From: Amoebidium appalachense
Taxonomy: Eukaryota; Ichthyosporea
NCBI GenBank assembly: GCA_963693365.1
Contig: CAVNZM010000009.1
Coordinates: forward strand, 6,572,001-6,636,000
Length of the DNA stretch: 64,000 nt
Direction: 5' to 3'
Made by a program: the position numbers and the translations under genes
Notes under the pieces: model-generated
What the model saw: only the letters and a program-made list of their open reading frames with translations
The model's database searches: none
What the model was told of the DNA's origin: nothing
In this document: one piece after another, positions 51,707 to 64,000 of the stretch
Numbering within the stretch: position 1 is the first letter of the stretch
Layout: each line of letters starts with the position of its first letter

Positions 51707-51791
51707 CAACTTTTCCTCCCTGGCCTTTATAATTTCTTTTCTACGTATTTATTTGCCCCCAAGGGGTCCAGATGTTAGCCAAAAACTTTGC
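51707..51791 (+). repeat. 85 bp direct repeat, copy B
   Basis: Same block as 51464-51548 with a few differences (TATAATTTC for TGTGATTTC). About 243 bp apart, with a C-rich insert between. Confidence 0.88.
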
Positions 51792-53155
51792 AAAGCAAGC
51801 AGGAGAAATGGGAACGGGGGAGGTAGAGACAGAGGGAGGGGACTCGGAGGAAGGGATGGAAGAAGAAGGAAGCAGAAGGGGAGGAGGAGGGACCCGAGGT
51901 TTTTTGTTGCTCTGCACCGGAAATCGTGAAGCCTTTGGGATTCGTGATGATAATGAGATGGTGTAAATTGGAGCAAGTTGTTCACGGCATCTATCCAATC
52001 TATCCTGCATTCCCCCTTCCCTAGCGTTTTCTTTTCCCCTTCATTCTCAGCCTTTTCTACTTGATTTTGTTTAATTGAATTTATTTTTTTTGAGGGGAGG
52101 AATTAAATTTATATTTTTTGAGGGGAGGGGGGGGGGAGGGGGGGGGGGAGAGGTGCAAGGGGGAGGAGAGGGAATGGGGAGGACGGGGGGAGGGGGAGGT
52201 GGGGCAGGGGTGCGAAGGGGGAGGTTGTGTGTGTGGAGGGGGGAGAAGGGGAAAGGGCCGGGGGGGGAGGGGGGGGGGGGGGGGGGGGGGGGGGCTTTTC
52301 CCGTTAAGTTCTTATGACATCAACGTCTCGACTCTAGGCCCAAACGACGGCCTATATTTGCACCTAAACAGGAACGTGCAGGCTGTCCAGGCTGCAGCGT
52401 CCAGGTTCGCACAACCAATTATTCAGGATTAATTCGGTAAGCTCTTTCTGTCCCACAATCAAGTACGTCAATGCTTGCCCAGGTATTCAGGGGCTGCGTA
52501 CCTGTTGGGATTGGCGACCTGGCAATGCATGTTGCGTATAATATGCTCCAACCATATGCATATGCACCAAGTCTTGGTGCATGATTGCTCGCCAGTGTTG
52601 GTCGCCCATTTTCTTGTTTCCAAAAATACGCATACATGCACACCTCATTATATAAGTTCATGGAAATCGTGGCGACCTTGCACCCCTCAGAGTCGAGCTC
52701 ACTTGCGTACTTACCCTACATGGCGTGGCTGCGCAGTGACACGTCACACATGTATCATTTGTATCATGGTACGGTGCACAGACACACACGCGGGCATGCA
52801 TGCAGGCACACGCACACACCCACACACTGGATGATCCAAGCAGATCGTCACGGTGGTCAGCCTGACTGCGTCCGTGCGTGAGATTTGTATTTTCTGAGAT
52901 TTTTCCTAAGATTTTTCTAAGATTGTTCTGTTCAAGTACACGCGCACCTTTTAAGAAAACCTTCTAATACGTTTGCACACAACATCATTAGAGTGGGGCA
53001 ATATGTTGATTTCTAGCTTCTTTTGAAAGGGAATTCGACTTTCGTACAACTTTGGGCCGCTGAGCCATATCCTTTAATTGGTGCGAGCTATGTAATACTA
53101 TGTATCATACATAGGTCTCAGTGCAAAAGAGAATCATTATAATTAGTGCTACCCC

Positions 53156-53156
<1 letters not shown>

Positions 53157-53200
<44 letters not shown>
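53157..53200 (+). repeat. C homopolymer of about 44 nt
   Basis: One of the longest C runs in the window, followed by CCCA units. Confidence 0.85.
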
Positions 53201-53677
53201 ACCCACCCACCCACCCACGGCCCCCGGCCCTCCCCTTCTTTCCCCCCCTCATACGTCTTTGCTTGTCAATCAATTTTCTTATGTGACCAGGTGCTGTTTG
53301 TTCTACGTCGAATTCATATCGCAACCCCCCCTCCCGCCCCCCCCCCCCCCCCCCTCCCCCCCCCCCCCCCCCCCCCTCCCCTTTTTTTTCCCGGCCTCTT
53401 CCCACCCCCGCTCGAGGCTCCTCCGGGGCCCACCAAACAAGTATCATCATGTCTGCCCCCCCTCCCCCCCCCCCCCCCCCCCCTTCGCGGGGCCACTGCA
53501 AAAAAAAAGAAAAGATTAATTATGTGTAGTATACTACGTTGCCTAGGCAATTGTATATGTACACTATGTCCATGATGGCTGTGTATATGCCTGTGTCCAT
53601 GTGTGTGCCGTAGTCTGGAATAGTCGTGCTAATTGTGTGTGTACATGCGTGCGTGTGTGCGTGTTAACGCCCTCTCT

Positions 53678-53845
<168 letters not shown>

Positions 53846-54659
53846 TGTCAGTGTGTGTGTGTGCGTGTGTGTGTGCGTGTGTGTGTGCGTGTGTGTGTGT
53901 GTGTGCGTGTGTGCGTGTGTGTGCGTGAGCGCCCGCACCGTGTGTATGCGTGTGTGCGTGTTTGTGCATGTCCGAGTGCGTGCGTGCGTGCGTGCGTCAA
54001 CACAAGTTGGGAGTAGCAGTTGAAGTGGAATTAATATTCCGAATCTTCATTAATATCCACATATCATTTACTATTCACCATGTTTAATACTGGCCCACAG
54101 CAATACAAATAATGTGCCCTTTTGAGTGGTAAGTTTTTCTTCTTCTTTTGACTCGGGTTTATTGATCCGTTGATAAAGGCAACGTGCAGCCACAGGCTAC
54201 ATAACCACCAATAGAACTGAAAGAGCCAAAGCTACGAAATAAAAATAAAGCGACAAGTGACAAAGGACACCAGCGGGCAAAACCGTAAGTGTACGTGTAT
54301 GCGTGAAACTAGTTTGCTCCAACTAGTCATATGCATCGATGTTGACCAGACCACACTCTGCAAGAAGACATCATTACTGCTCCTTCCCAACAGGCCCCCC
54401 TCAAAACCTATCGAGGCACAGCAAGCAAGTCAGCCTCTGAAAGAGCAATGCAGACCAAATCTGAGCTAAAAAACAATCCCAACGGGCCCGGCCCCTAGAT
54501 AACCCGGAGAAACTGCATCTAGCTCTCTGATAAGGTGGCCTAGGTGTGGCAGGATATGTCGAAGAGACAGTGTGGTAAACTATTTTTCTGTTTCTCTAGC
54601 TGGCATCAACCTGGAATCACGTGCACCCGTCACAAATGTGCGCACCGGCACGTCCCATG

Positions 54660-54892
<233 letters not shown>

Positions 54893-54990
54893 AGTAAGAT
54901 ATTCACTTCCTTGTTTGCACTCCTGAAAAGTGGCAGGGTCGCGAACAATCATTCACATGCATAAACCCATGAATGATTCCCCCCCTCCCC

Positions 54991-55025
<35 letters not shown>

Positions 55026-55429
55026 ACGCACACACACACACAATCTTCTCCCACTTAATGAATTAGGGGGCCCCTCGAACTCAGGATGGATTTTTAAATA
55101 CCAATGAACTGGGCAGCACCAGTGGGTGGAAAGTGGGGCGGGATTCAAAGAATCTGAGTGGGAAAGGAAATGGAGGGGGTGAATTCGAACGCAATTACTC
55201 GGAGGAGGAAGTCCGAGGTTTTTGCTTGGCAGCCAATCAAAATTGCTTCTGTCCGTATTCGAATTCTTCCCCCTTGATGGTTTAGGGGGGCATGCCCCAT
55301 GTACACGTGCAAATGCACGGCACCAGTGCACAGCGCACTCCAAGTATTTAGTTGTTACATGTTTCTTCACGTTATTTTCTCATCTAATCTAGGGGCACGT
55401 TTTTTTAATATTTTTAAGGTTCTTAGAAG

Positions 55430-57190
55430 ATGGCCAAGAAGGGGGCGAAGCCACCACCTCCCAAGGTGATCGCAGTCGCTGAGTCGGAGGAGGAAGAAAG
55501 TGACGAGGTAACCCCCCCCCCCCCCCCCCCCTACCGCGCCCGCCTCCTTCCCCTCGGTCTCCTTTCCCGTTTTCCTTTGCCTTCATCCATCCGTTTCCTC
55601 CTGCCCTTTCACCCACTACCCCAGCCTACGGTCCCTTCGGTGTCCCACCTTCGCCCCACCACCACCTGTGCAAAACAAGTGGATTCCTTGTTCCTCTTTC
55701 TGCCTGTAGGCCACATGTCTCAGGCCTGCCATTGTAGTCCCTTATCCTTATCTTGTCTTTGCGGCGCTTGCTCACGTTTCTATGTCTGTAATGCCGTTCG
55801 ACTGCTTGCTCGATCATCACGTCTCGTTCTGCCACCCCGACTTTCAATCCTCCCATTCCCTCCGTGAGCCCAGTTCAGATGGTCCCAGGCTGTCAGAGCT
55901 ATGAAGTAACAAATCCAATTGACAGGTGGTGGAGTCGCAAGAGGAAGGTGATAGCCAGGAAGGCAGCGACGATCAGGAAATGGGGGCTGGGGAAGTAGAG
56001 GGAGAGGAGGAGGAGGGAGATGAAGAGGAGGAAGGGGAGGAGGAGGAAGAAGGGGAGGAGGGAGAAGGAGAAGAGGAGGAGGGGGAGGGAGAGGAGGGGG
56101 AGGGAGAGGGGGAGGAGGGAGAGGAGGAGGATGAAGATGAAGAGGTGGATGACGGAGATGAGGGGGAAGGAGACGAGGAAGGTGTTGAAATGGACGAAGG
56201 GGATGACGAGGATGACGAGGATGACGAGGCAGAAGAGGAGGAAGAGGAAGAGGAAGAGGAAGAGGTCAAGAAGCCAGCCAAGGCACAGGCCAAGAAAAAG
56301 CCCGAAGCATCGAACAAGAGAAAACATGAGGCGGTGGAATCGGACGATGAGGAGGAACATGCCGGTCGTCCAGGAAAGAAGAACAAGCCCACGTATGATG
56401 GGGACATCACCCAGACACTGTTTGTAGGGCAGCTGAGCTGGGAGACGGAGGAGGATGCGGTGGCCAAGATGTTCAAGAGCAGAGGGTTCAAGGTGGAGAA
56501 GGTGAGACTGCAGAGGCACAAGGACTCGGGCAAGTCCAGAGGGTACGTTGTTTGTGTGTTTGGTCAATATACCCCCCTCCCCTTCCACCTCCCCTTCCCC
56601 TCGCTTCCTCCCCCCCTTCCCCCCTCCCCCCTCTTCCTTCGTCCAATGCTCCTCCCCCCACCCGTCACTTCATTCGTTCCCTCTTGGTCATCCCCCCTCC
56701 CCCCTCCCTTGGGCTTGGGGAGCCCACTGTGGTGATGTCCTCTGATTCCAGTAAACGTTTTTTTTTCTTTGTGGGCACACTTCTTTTGGTGCCCCTAAGT
56801 CGTGGCCTTTTTTTTTTGTTTTTTTGATTAAAGGTTTTTGGGGTAACGGAGTGACATGTCTTTTTCTTTACAGCTCTTCATTCCCACCCCCTTTCTCTCT
56901 CCATTCGTTTCTGCTTTTTCTATTTAAGGCTGCTGTTCTCTGTCCCCCCCCAACCCCCTCCCATCCCCCTCCCACACCCTCTCACCCACCCAGCGTCTGT
57001 TAGATACACAATGCCAGGAATCGGAAGAGTTGCTTTGCTCCTTGTCCCCCCCCTCCCCCCCCCCCCCCCCCTCCCCCCCCCCCCCCCCCCTCTCCCCCCC
57101 CCCTTCACACACACACACACTCTTTCCCCCGGCTCCCCAGCTACTTCAACACCTTCAACACACACACACACATACATGGGGTTGCCAACA

Positions 57191-57253
<63 letters not shown>

Positions 57254-57779
57254 GTAATCGACACATACCTGGACATTCACGTATGTATACACATATGTCC
57301 CGCCCCCTTCCTCCACCCCACGTTGCTCTCAGCCCCATTCCGCCCCCCCCCCCCCCCCCCGCCCCCCCCCCCCCCCCCCCCCCCCCCTCAACACATCTAC
57401 ATAACCATGCACCCCTTCTCCCCAACACACACACACACGTACACGCGCACACACAAAAACACCTTGGGTTAAAACTCGGGCACCGTGGATGACTTGGTCA
57501 TCCCTTGAGGGTGGGCTCTGCATATTGTGCATAATCTTATGTGTGGTTTGCACTCCGCATTGTGTTGTTCGTTATGTGTAGTTCGTACATTATTACAACC
57601 CCTTCCCCCCCCCCCCCCCCCCTCCCCGCGGGCCCTCTCACGCACCCTTCCACCCCCTTCCCCCCACCACCCATCCCTCCCCCCCCCCCCCCCCACACAC
57701 ATACTCCCCTTCCCCCGGTGTCTCTCTCTCCCTCCCCCCCCCCCCCCCCCCCCCCCGCCCGCCGCCCGGCCCCCACCCA

Positions 57780-57828
<49 letters not shown>

Positions 57829-58266
57829 CACACGTACAGGTTTGCCTACGTCGATTTCCCCAGTGCCGAGATTGCAGCCAAAGCCCTCGCCGCCTGCCAG
57901 GGAGTCACCCTAGATGAGCGCACCCTAAACATCACAAAGGCTGGAGCCCCCCTCTCGCGCGACCAAAGACCCCCCGAACCCAAGAGCAAACCCACGACGC
58001 TTGTTTTTGTGGCCAATCTGCCTTATGATATTGATGAGGATGCTGTGAGGGAACACTTTGACGGGTACGTGTGTGTGTGTGTGTCTGTGTGTGTGAGAGG
58101 GAGGGAGGGGGGAGGGGTCCACCTTTCGTTTTTGGTGTTCTTATGTGTGTCTGGTGGATGTAATGGTGATGGTCGTATATGGGAGTGGCAAGGGAGGAGG
58201 GAGGAAACGAGCGCGGGGAGAAATGAAGAGAATTTGTGTGTATAAAAGTCTATTTCTTCTTTTCGT

Positions 58267-58299
<33 letters not shown>

Positions 58300-58338
58300 G
58301 GGGAAGGGGGGAGGAAGGCCGGAAAGAGGTGTGTGTGT

Positions 58339-58395
<57 letters not shown>

Positions 58396-58831
58396 TAAGT
58401 TAGGTAGGTATATGGGTGCTTAGGTGTATGTTTTTGACCTGGTTTGTGTAAATTTGGAGGGTGTGTAACGTCAAAGTGTGTCCTTCAGATAAGATACATG
58501 CCCCCCCCCCCCAGTGAAACAGTATCTGAGTTGGGTTTCGTTAACGAGGGGAATAGGTCGAAACTCGGGTACTGTGGATGACGTGGGCCCCCCCTGAGGA
58601 TGGGCTCTGCTTATTATGCATACTCTTTATGTATGGCTTGCATTCTGCATCGTGTTATCCGTTTGTTTGTTCTTGTGTACTTCGTACTTTTTGACGCATT
58701 CAAACCCCCCCCCCCCCCCCTCCAGCCCCCCCTCTCAGCGTCTCCTTTCCCTTCTTGTTTGGGGCAAGACCTTACTCGAGTGACATTGCGCGTGCACGAA
58801 CACACATGCTCACACACATGCGTGCACTCAC

Positions 58832-58871
<40 letters not shown>

Positions 58872-59570
58872 CGCCTCTTCTCCCCGAAAACACACGCAAT
58901 CACGCTTTCCCCCATCCTTGGAGAATGAAGTCTACTGTTTAAGTGTTACCATCGAATCTTCTGCGGGGTGGTGTACCTAGCTGTGCCCCCCCCCCCCCCC
59001 CCCCCCTTTACTGTGAACTTGGTCGTCAAAGCCCCCCTCCCTTTCAGCCTCTTCCCCACCCTCGTGCCTCTCGTTTCCCTGCCCTTCTCACACACAATGC
59101 TCCCACACGCGTCCACACACATACACCACACACTCACACTCACACTCACACAGACCCTCGTCCCATCCCCCCCCTCCTCCCCCCCTTCCCGCTCACCCAC
59201 ACACCCACACACACGCACCCACCCCTCCCACCCACCCAACCACCCACACACATACAGCTTCGAGATCTCAGACGTGCGCCTTCCCGAAAACCACGACACT
59301 GGCCGCAAGAAGGGCATCGCATATATTGAGATGGTGTCAGTGGAGGAGGCTCAGAAAGCAGTGTCCCAGTTGGACGGATCTGACATGGGCGGGCGCCAAC
59401 TAAGAATGGATTTTGCGCAACCGCGGACGTTTGGCGAAGGTGGAAACTTCAGGGGTGGGAGGGGTGGTGGGTTTGGGCGTGGTGGGAGGGGTGGCGATAG
59501 AGGAGGGAGGGGTGGGAGGGGCGGGAGGGGTGGGGAGGGGCGGTGGGTTCAGAGGCGGGAGGGGTGGTGA
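55430..59570 (+). CDS. Nucleolin-like protein: acidic region, two RRMs, RGG tail
   Basis: Four exons: 55430-55507, 55926-56542, 57840-58064, 59258-59570; phases agree (410 residues in the uninterrupted frame). The order is a short basic start (MAKKGAKPPPPK), a Glu/Asp-rich stretch of over 100 residues, and a basic nuclear-localisation stretch (KKPAKAQAKKKP). RRM1 follows (RNP2 LFVGQL, RNP1 RGFAYVDF across the exon 2/3 junction). RRM2 follows (RNP2 VFVANL, RNP1 KKGIAYIEM). A glycine/arginine RGG tail ends the protein. This is the nucleolin/Nsr1/Gar2 plan: nucleolar, rRNA processing and ribosome assembly. The RGG tail leaves frame near 59535-59545. The current frame stops at 59570, while the next frame carries on RGG units to a stop at 59616. 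A one-base difference in a G run, real or an assembly error, is likely. Confidence 0.9.
57461..57600 (+). repeat. Dispersed SINE-like element, copy 5
   Basis: GGTTAAAACTCGGGCAC (B-box-like, one substitution), GTGGATGACTTGG, GGGTGGGCTCTGCATATTG, TTTGCACTCCGCATTG and TTCGTACATTATTACAACC match copies 1 and 2 in reverse complement. It ends in a C-rich run. It lies in intron 2 of the nucleolin-like gene. Confidence 0.7.
57781..57825 (+). repeat. (CA)n before the acceptor of nucleolin-like exon 3
   Basis: About 22 CA units end 14 nt before the acceptor TACAG at 57839. The intron's last 240 bp are otherwise C runs. Confidence 0.85.
58520..58720 (+). repeat. Dispersed SINE-like element, copy 6, with poly(C) tail
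   Basis: A-box-like TATCTGAGTTGG (58523-58534) and B-box-like GGTCGAAACTCGG (58556-58568), then the core (GAGGATGGGCTCTGCTTAT, ACTTCGTACTTTTTGACGC, ATTCAAA) and an uninterrupted C run at 58705-58720. Box order and spacing match copy 1. It lies in intron 3 of the nucleolin-like gene. Confidence 0.72.
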
Positions 59571-59616
59571 TAGGGGTGGGCGTGGAGGTAGGGGTGGAAG
59601 GGGGAGGGGAAACTAG
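59535..59616 (+). other. Frame switch in the RGG tail of the nucleolin-like gene
   Basis: In the frame set by the splice junctions the tail reads RGGRGGEGRW and ends at 59570. In the frame one base further on, the same DNA reads GGGFRGGRGGDRGG and reaches a stop at 59614-59616 after RGRGN. The RGG periodicity is continuous only if the frame changes in the G-rich stretch. This fits a single extra base. Confidence 0.6.
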
Positions 59617-59851
59617 GTTGATCGATGGGATGGGGGAGGAAAGGATGGGTACTGGTTTGTCGTGGCATGACCAGTTGGTTGGGCTAAGGCTTGAGGGAAC
59701 ATACACTTTAAGAAAACTGGCCTGGCTATAAGCTTGCCCTATACTGTTAGTGGCCATGGTATCTCATCAACCTCGTTTTTTTCTTTTTTCCTTTTTTTTT
59801 TTTTTCGTCTCTGTTTTCCCCCTTTCCCGTTTATGTATTTTTTTTTTTTTT

Positions 59852-59893
<42 letters not shown>

Positions 59894-62758
59894 TGGCTGA
59901 CAGACTGTACTATTTATTACCTTGCCTGTACAGTACAACGCAAGTTGGCCTGTGTGTGGTAGATGTGTGTGCGTTGACCTGGGGACAGGCAACAATTAAT
60001 GAGTATTTTAAAACATTTATTCGAGTTGCCTGTAGGAGCTGGTGTATGTTTGACCATATTCCTACTTTTTTGGTTGTTTCATGACTTATGCATGATTATT
60101 CCAAGGTGATGTCGTTTTTACTGGCCCTGGGGGCACAGAACACTACCATTATAGCAGAAAAAAAAGATCAGAAATACCGTAGTAAAGCTCCATCGTTTTG
60201 CCTCAAATTTATAGGAAAACAAATCTATCCCGTTTGTAAAGTTGCAAACCTGCAGTTGGCCATGGGGTGACACCTTTTTTTTGACTCCCACAGTTATAGA
60301 CATTCAACGCGTATGTTGGGTAGCATAACACACGCGCACATACACGTGTATACATGTAGCCATGGCACTATATTACCAACACTTAAAAGACGTCTGGACC
60401 TTTTAAGCTGAATTCCGGAATTTGACCGGGCTAGTGCCAACTTTGAAGACACCAAAATGCCATGAAATGAATACTGTTAGGGCTAATCTTTTGATAAACA
60501 TTGTTATATACATGCATAAGAACATAATGGAGCAAAATATTTGCTTCTACTCAGAAAGAAATTGTGGAAACCATTGTTTCAAAAGGCCCCCGGGACGTAC
60601 GTACTTGTCGGGGTTTGGAATTATTACACAATACAATACGATCTGCGGCAAGTTTAATGCAGACTTTGCGAAAAAAGATGCAACAACACCAATTTTCCAG
60701 TACTAAATACATGGCTAATTACAACCATGAATGTAAAGCACATGTTAATGACTAAAACCGGTTAACATTTTATAACAAATTTGACTATGACTGGCGGATT
60801 AAACAGGTTGTCTTTGTGGTTTAAACGCTCAATTGTTTATCTAATTTATTGACCAATTGCAAAAGAGATAAGCCACTATGGATACATCACCGAATGTTCC
60901 TAAAATCTGTTAATGAAAGCCAATGAAAACCACAACACATTCATATGCCCAACCACACCGTACCCCCCGCGCACAGGAAACGATTTTTCCCTGGCCCTTC
61001 ACCTTGGTACTTGGTTTTCTTATGCTTCTCAAAAATTGCACTCTCCCTACCGCCTATCTGGGACATCAATAAAGAGATTGGAAACGATCTTTTGACTGCA
61101 CCCTTCACCTTTATACGTGCTGTGGCATTGCTGTTCTTCTGTATTTTGGAAATTGCACATGGAATTCGGATGATAAACCCCCCACCACAACAGCCAAAAT
61201 AAGCAAGCCTCACGGCCATCTAGATCTAGAAACACCGTGTGAAGCCTCCAGTAGTCATAATAGACCAATTAAACGTACTATATAATGGCATACTTGCTTC
61301 ATACTCAATCGAATGTTTTAATTCGTGTAATATCAGCGTATCCTTTTTTAATTCGTGTAATATCAGCGTATCCTAATAACCACTAAGCATTCTGTTAATG
61401 AAAGCCAATCAAAACCACATCATCCGAACACTCCTGGTACGCCGCAGCCATACACATGATTTGCATTTCTACTGCTGCCAACAATACACATCTTCCTTAT
61501 TTACAATAGCAGGAGACACATATGTGGCTTTACGTGTTTCACCAGTTTTGCATGCGTGACCACGAATGGAAACGATCACTTGCCTAACTCTTCACCTTCA
61601 TGCTTTCTTGCTTTAGTGCCTGCCATGTTCACTCATGTACTTGGGTTATAAACTGTGTGGTGCGAGGGGAGCCGCGTAGTACCGAAGTGTCCACGCACAC
61701 GATGCGGGAAATATCCTAGCAAGCTTTGGTGATCTGGTGGTTGCGATGGTCCCTGTCGTGGTGGTAGTGGTTTACGTGTGTTTGTGTGTTCACAAAAGCA
61801 TGTGTGTGTGCGTGTGTGTGTGTGTGCGTGTGTGTTGGGGGGGGAGGGAAGGGAAGGGAGTGGGGGGTGATAACGGGAATCATTCTGAAGAGGGAGGGAG
61901 GTTGAGGTTACATTTCCGTTCTGCAGACAAGGACTTGCTAAATGGGTGTGTGACGGGAGGATGGAGGGGCGTTAGTGTGTTGGTGGGGCGGGGGGGTACA
62001 TACACATGCTTCCCTGAACACATGCACACACACGTACACCACCAACACCACCACCACCACCACGACCACCAATGCTTTTTGGGATGATTTCCACACCGTG
62101 CGTGTGCGGGACTCCTTCGGGCATTGTCACAAACCACGTGTTTGTTTGTGTGTGTGTGGGTTTGTGTGTTTTTGTGGAAGGGGAGAGGGGGGGGGGGGGG
62201 GGAGCAGATGGGGTTACATTTTGGTTTGGCAGACAACGATTAGCCACTTGGGTGTGTGCCAGGGGGAAGGGCAGGGGGAGGGGGCCAGGCGAAAGAAGAC
62301 GTGGTTTACATATTCATTTGGCCGCCACGCAGTCTTGTTCATTTGGTTTCCTGTCCACCTGACCGTGTATATGTGGATGTTTGAGTATGTGTGGGTACCC
62401 GCACACATATTGGAGTGATTGTGGTCTTGTGTCTGTGTGGGTGTGTGTGTTTGGGGGGAAGTGGGGAGGGGGGGACGGGGGAAGGGCCTTAGACTCCAGC
62501 TACACACATGCAATGCCACGTGTTTTTACGGTTCACTTCTCCTTCCTATCTTTCTTCTTTGTTGTGTTTTTCAGTGTTTACTGCTCCTATTTTTTTTTTT
62601 TGGTAGATTTGTGTCGTGTGTGTGTGTGTGGTGGTGGTGGTGGTGGTGGTGGTGTATGGCGGGTGGTGGTGGTGGTGGTGGTGGTGGGGGGGGGGGGGGG
62701 GGGGGGTTCTGCGTTTCTTTTTTGTTTTTCTGTTTTTTTCTTCTGTGGGTGTGAGAAG

Positions 62759-62806
<48 letters not shown>

Positions 62807-62895
62807 TGGTGGGGGGGGGGGGGGAGGAAGGGGGGAACTCTTGCGATTGTTTTTAGTGTATGTTTTATTTTTTCCTTGTGTGACACTGTGTGTGT

Positions 62896-62928
<33 letters not shown>

Positions 62929-63956
62929 CCTTCTACGTTTTTCTGTTTTTTTTTATTTTTAAAAATGGTGTTAGAAAGTGTGTGTGTGTGTGTGGCCAGT
63001 GTGTGTGTGTGTGTGTTGGGGGGGGGGATGGAGGGAGGGAAGTGGTGGGGGGGAGGGGGGGGTGCTTAAACGTTTCTTTTTTGTTTTTCTCTTTTTTTTT
63101 TTTTGGGCGAGGGGGGGGGGGGGGGGGGGGGGGGGGAAGAAGGGCGGAGCATGACTAAGTTTTAAACTGCACACAATGCAATATTTTCGTTAAGTATTCT
63201 GCTCGGCTCGATTACTTCTTTTTTTGACTCTTTATTATTATTATTATTATTATTATTATTTTGTGAGTGTATGTGCATTTACTCCTCTGATTTTTTTAGT
63301 TTGTCTATTTTGTGTGTGTGTGTTGTGTGTGCTCGGAGGACAAGGGGGTGGGGGTGGGGGTGGGAGGGGGGGGGGGGGGGGGGGGGGGGGGGAAGGCATA
63401 ATTATACTTCTCTGTCACGGTATGCATCGCTTTTTAGTGATGACTTCAGAAAAGCTGGCACAAATACGTAACATGTTTTTTTTTTGTCACAGATGGGAGT
63501 GTGTACACCATCATCATCATCTCTCCTTTTATTCGAAACCTGCTCCAAAGACCACCATAGTAATATTGAGTCACAAAATCTTAAATCTCTTTTCTTTTGT
63601 TTCTCTTTTGGTTTCGTGCTACTCATGGACGCTTCTAACTTTGCATGCTTCTTGGTTCACTTCGTTTTATGTCAAAGTACTGTGTATGTTAGAATATTCT
63701 TTTTCACTCATTAAAATGCATCATACCTTGCTCTCCCCTTAACAGTGTTTTCTCCGTGTCTGCTGCCTAGAGGGTGGAAAGCCTTAGGTGGGGGAGGGAG
63801 GGCGGGTGGGGGGGGTGGGGGGGGGAGGAAATGAAAAAGAGGCGTGAAAAGGGTGGAAGGGGGAGGGTAGGGGGGGGCAGGGGCTGAGAACCGGAAGCTA
63901 TGGTTCCAGAGTACTGGTCCCGTCTTTAAAAAAATTGCCATCTGATAGGTGAAATA

Positions 63957-63993
<37 letters not shown>

Positions 63994-64000
63994 ACACACA
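59617..64000. other. 3' flank of the nucleolin-like gene, no further gene seen
   Basis: 59880-61730 is unusually free of microsatellites but has only short frames on both strands. It contains small tandem and dispersed duplications (60908, 61311, 61393). From 61730 GT, TGG and G runs return. 63230-63262 is a TTA/ATT repeat. No gene is supported, although part of one could run off the right edge. Confidence 0.5.
61311..61372 (+). repeat. Two-copy 31 bp tandem repeat
   Basis: TTTTAATTCGTGTAATATCA, each followed by GCGTATCCT, occurs twice head to tail without differences. Confidence 0.88.

Noticed and set aside
55973-56533. Antisense 186-residue Ser-rich frame opposite the nucleolin-like exon 2
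   Set aside because: It is the shadow of the GAG/GAA-rich acidic region; the sense frame has homology and splice sites.
60941-61219. Two facing frames of about 90 residues
   Set aside because: Low similarity to anything known and they overlap a region of short duplications; not enough for a gene.

Overview
This window is nuclear DNA from an intron-rich eukaryote, probably a protist. The genes have many GT-AG introns and no operons or Shine-Dalgarno sites. Introns and intergenic DNA are packed with long G or C homopolymers, (CA/GT)n microsatellites and short duplications. The lineage is not resolved. A heterokont alga or a relative is a guess from the gene mix: TBCK, a plant-type PIN carrier, a GT92-like transferase and a secreted protein I do not recognise.

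Five protein-coding genes can be reconstructed. (1) 2366-28109, minus strand: a complete TBCK gene (pseudokinase, Rab-GAP TBC and rhodanese-like domains) in 26 exons. It encodes 924 residues from 2.8 kb of coding sequence spread over 25.7 kb. (2) 29747-32540, plus: a two-exon type II membrane protein with a GT92/DUF23-like glycosyltransferase domain. (3) 34922-39552, minus: a six-exon secreted, probably GPI-anchored protein of 551 residues. (4) 41875-46101, plus: a four-exon PIN-family auxin efflux carrier. (5) 55430-59570, plus: a four-exon nucleolin-like protein with an acidic region, two RRMs and an RGG tail. The RGG tail changes frame.

Genes 1 and 2 are divergent. They share an interval with a TGACGTCA palindrome and four CCAAT boxes, and the PIN upstream region has a similar set of elements. 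The intervals 1-2365, 32541-34921, 39553-41874, 46102-55429 and 59617-64000 hold no gene I can support; they are mostly repeats and duplicated fragments. The PIN 3' end is duplicated at about 49.59 kb.

The most unusual signals are these. A dispersed element of about 150 bp, seen in at least six copies, has a homopolymer C run at the same end every time and A-box/B-box-like motifs at the other; it looks like a SINE with a poly(C) tail. Several TBCK splice sites are formed by the last or first units of CA/GT microsatellites, including a donor opening about 85 GT repeats. Several tandem arrays have units joined by G or C runs.
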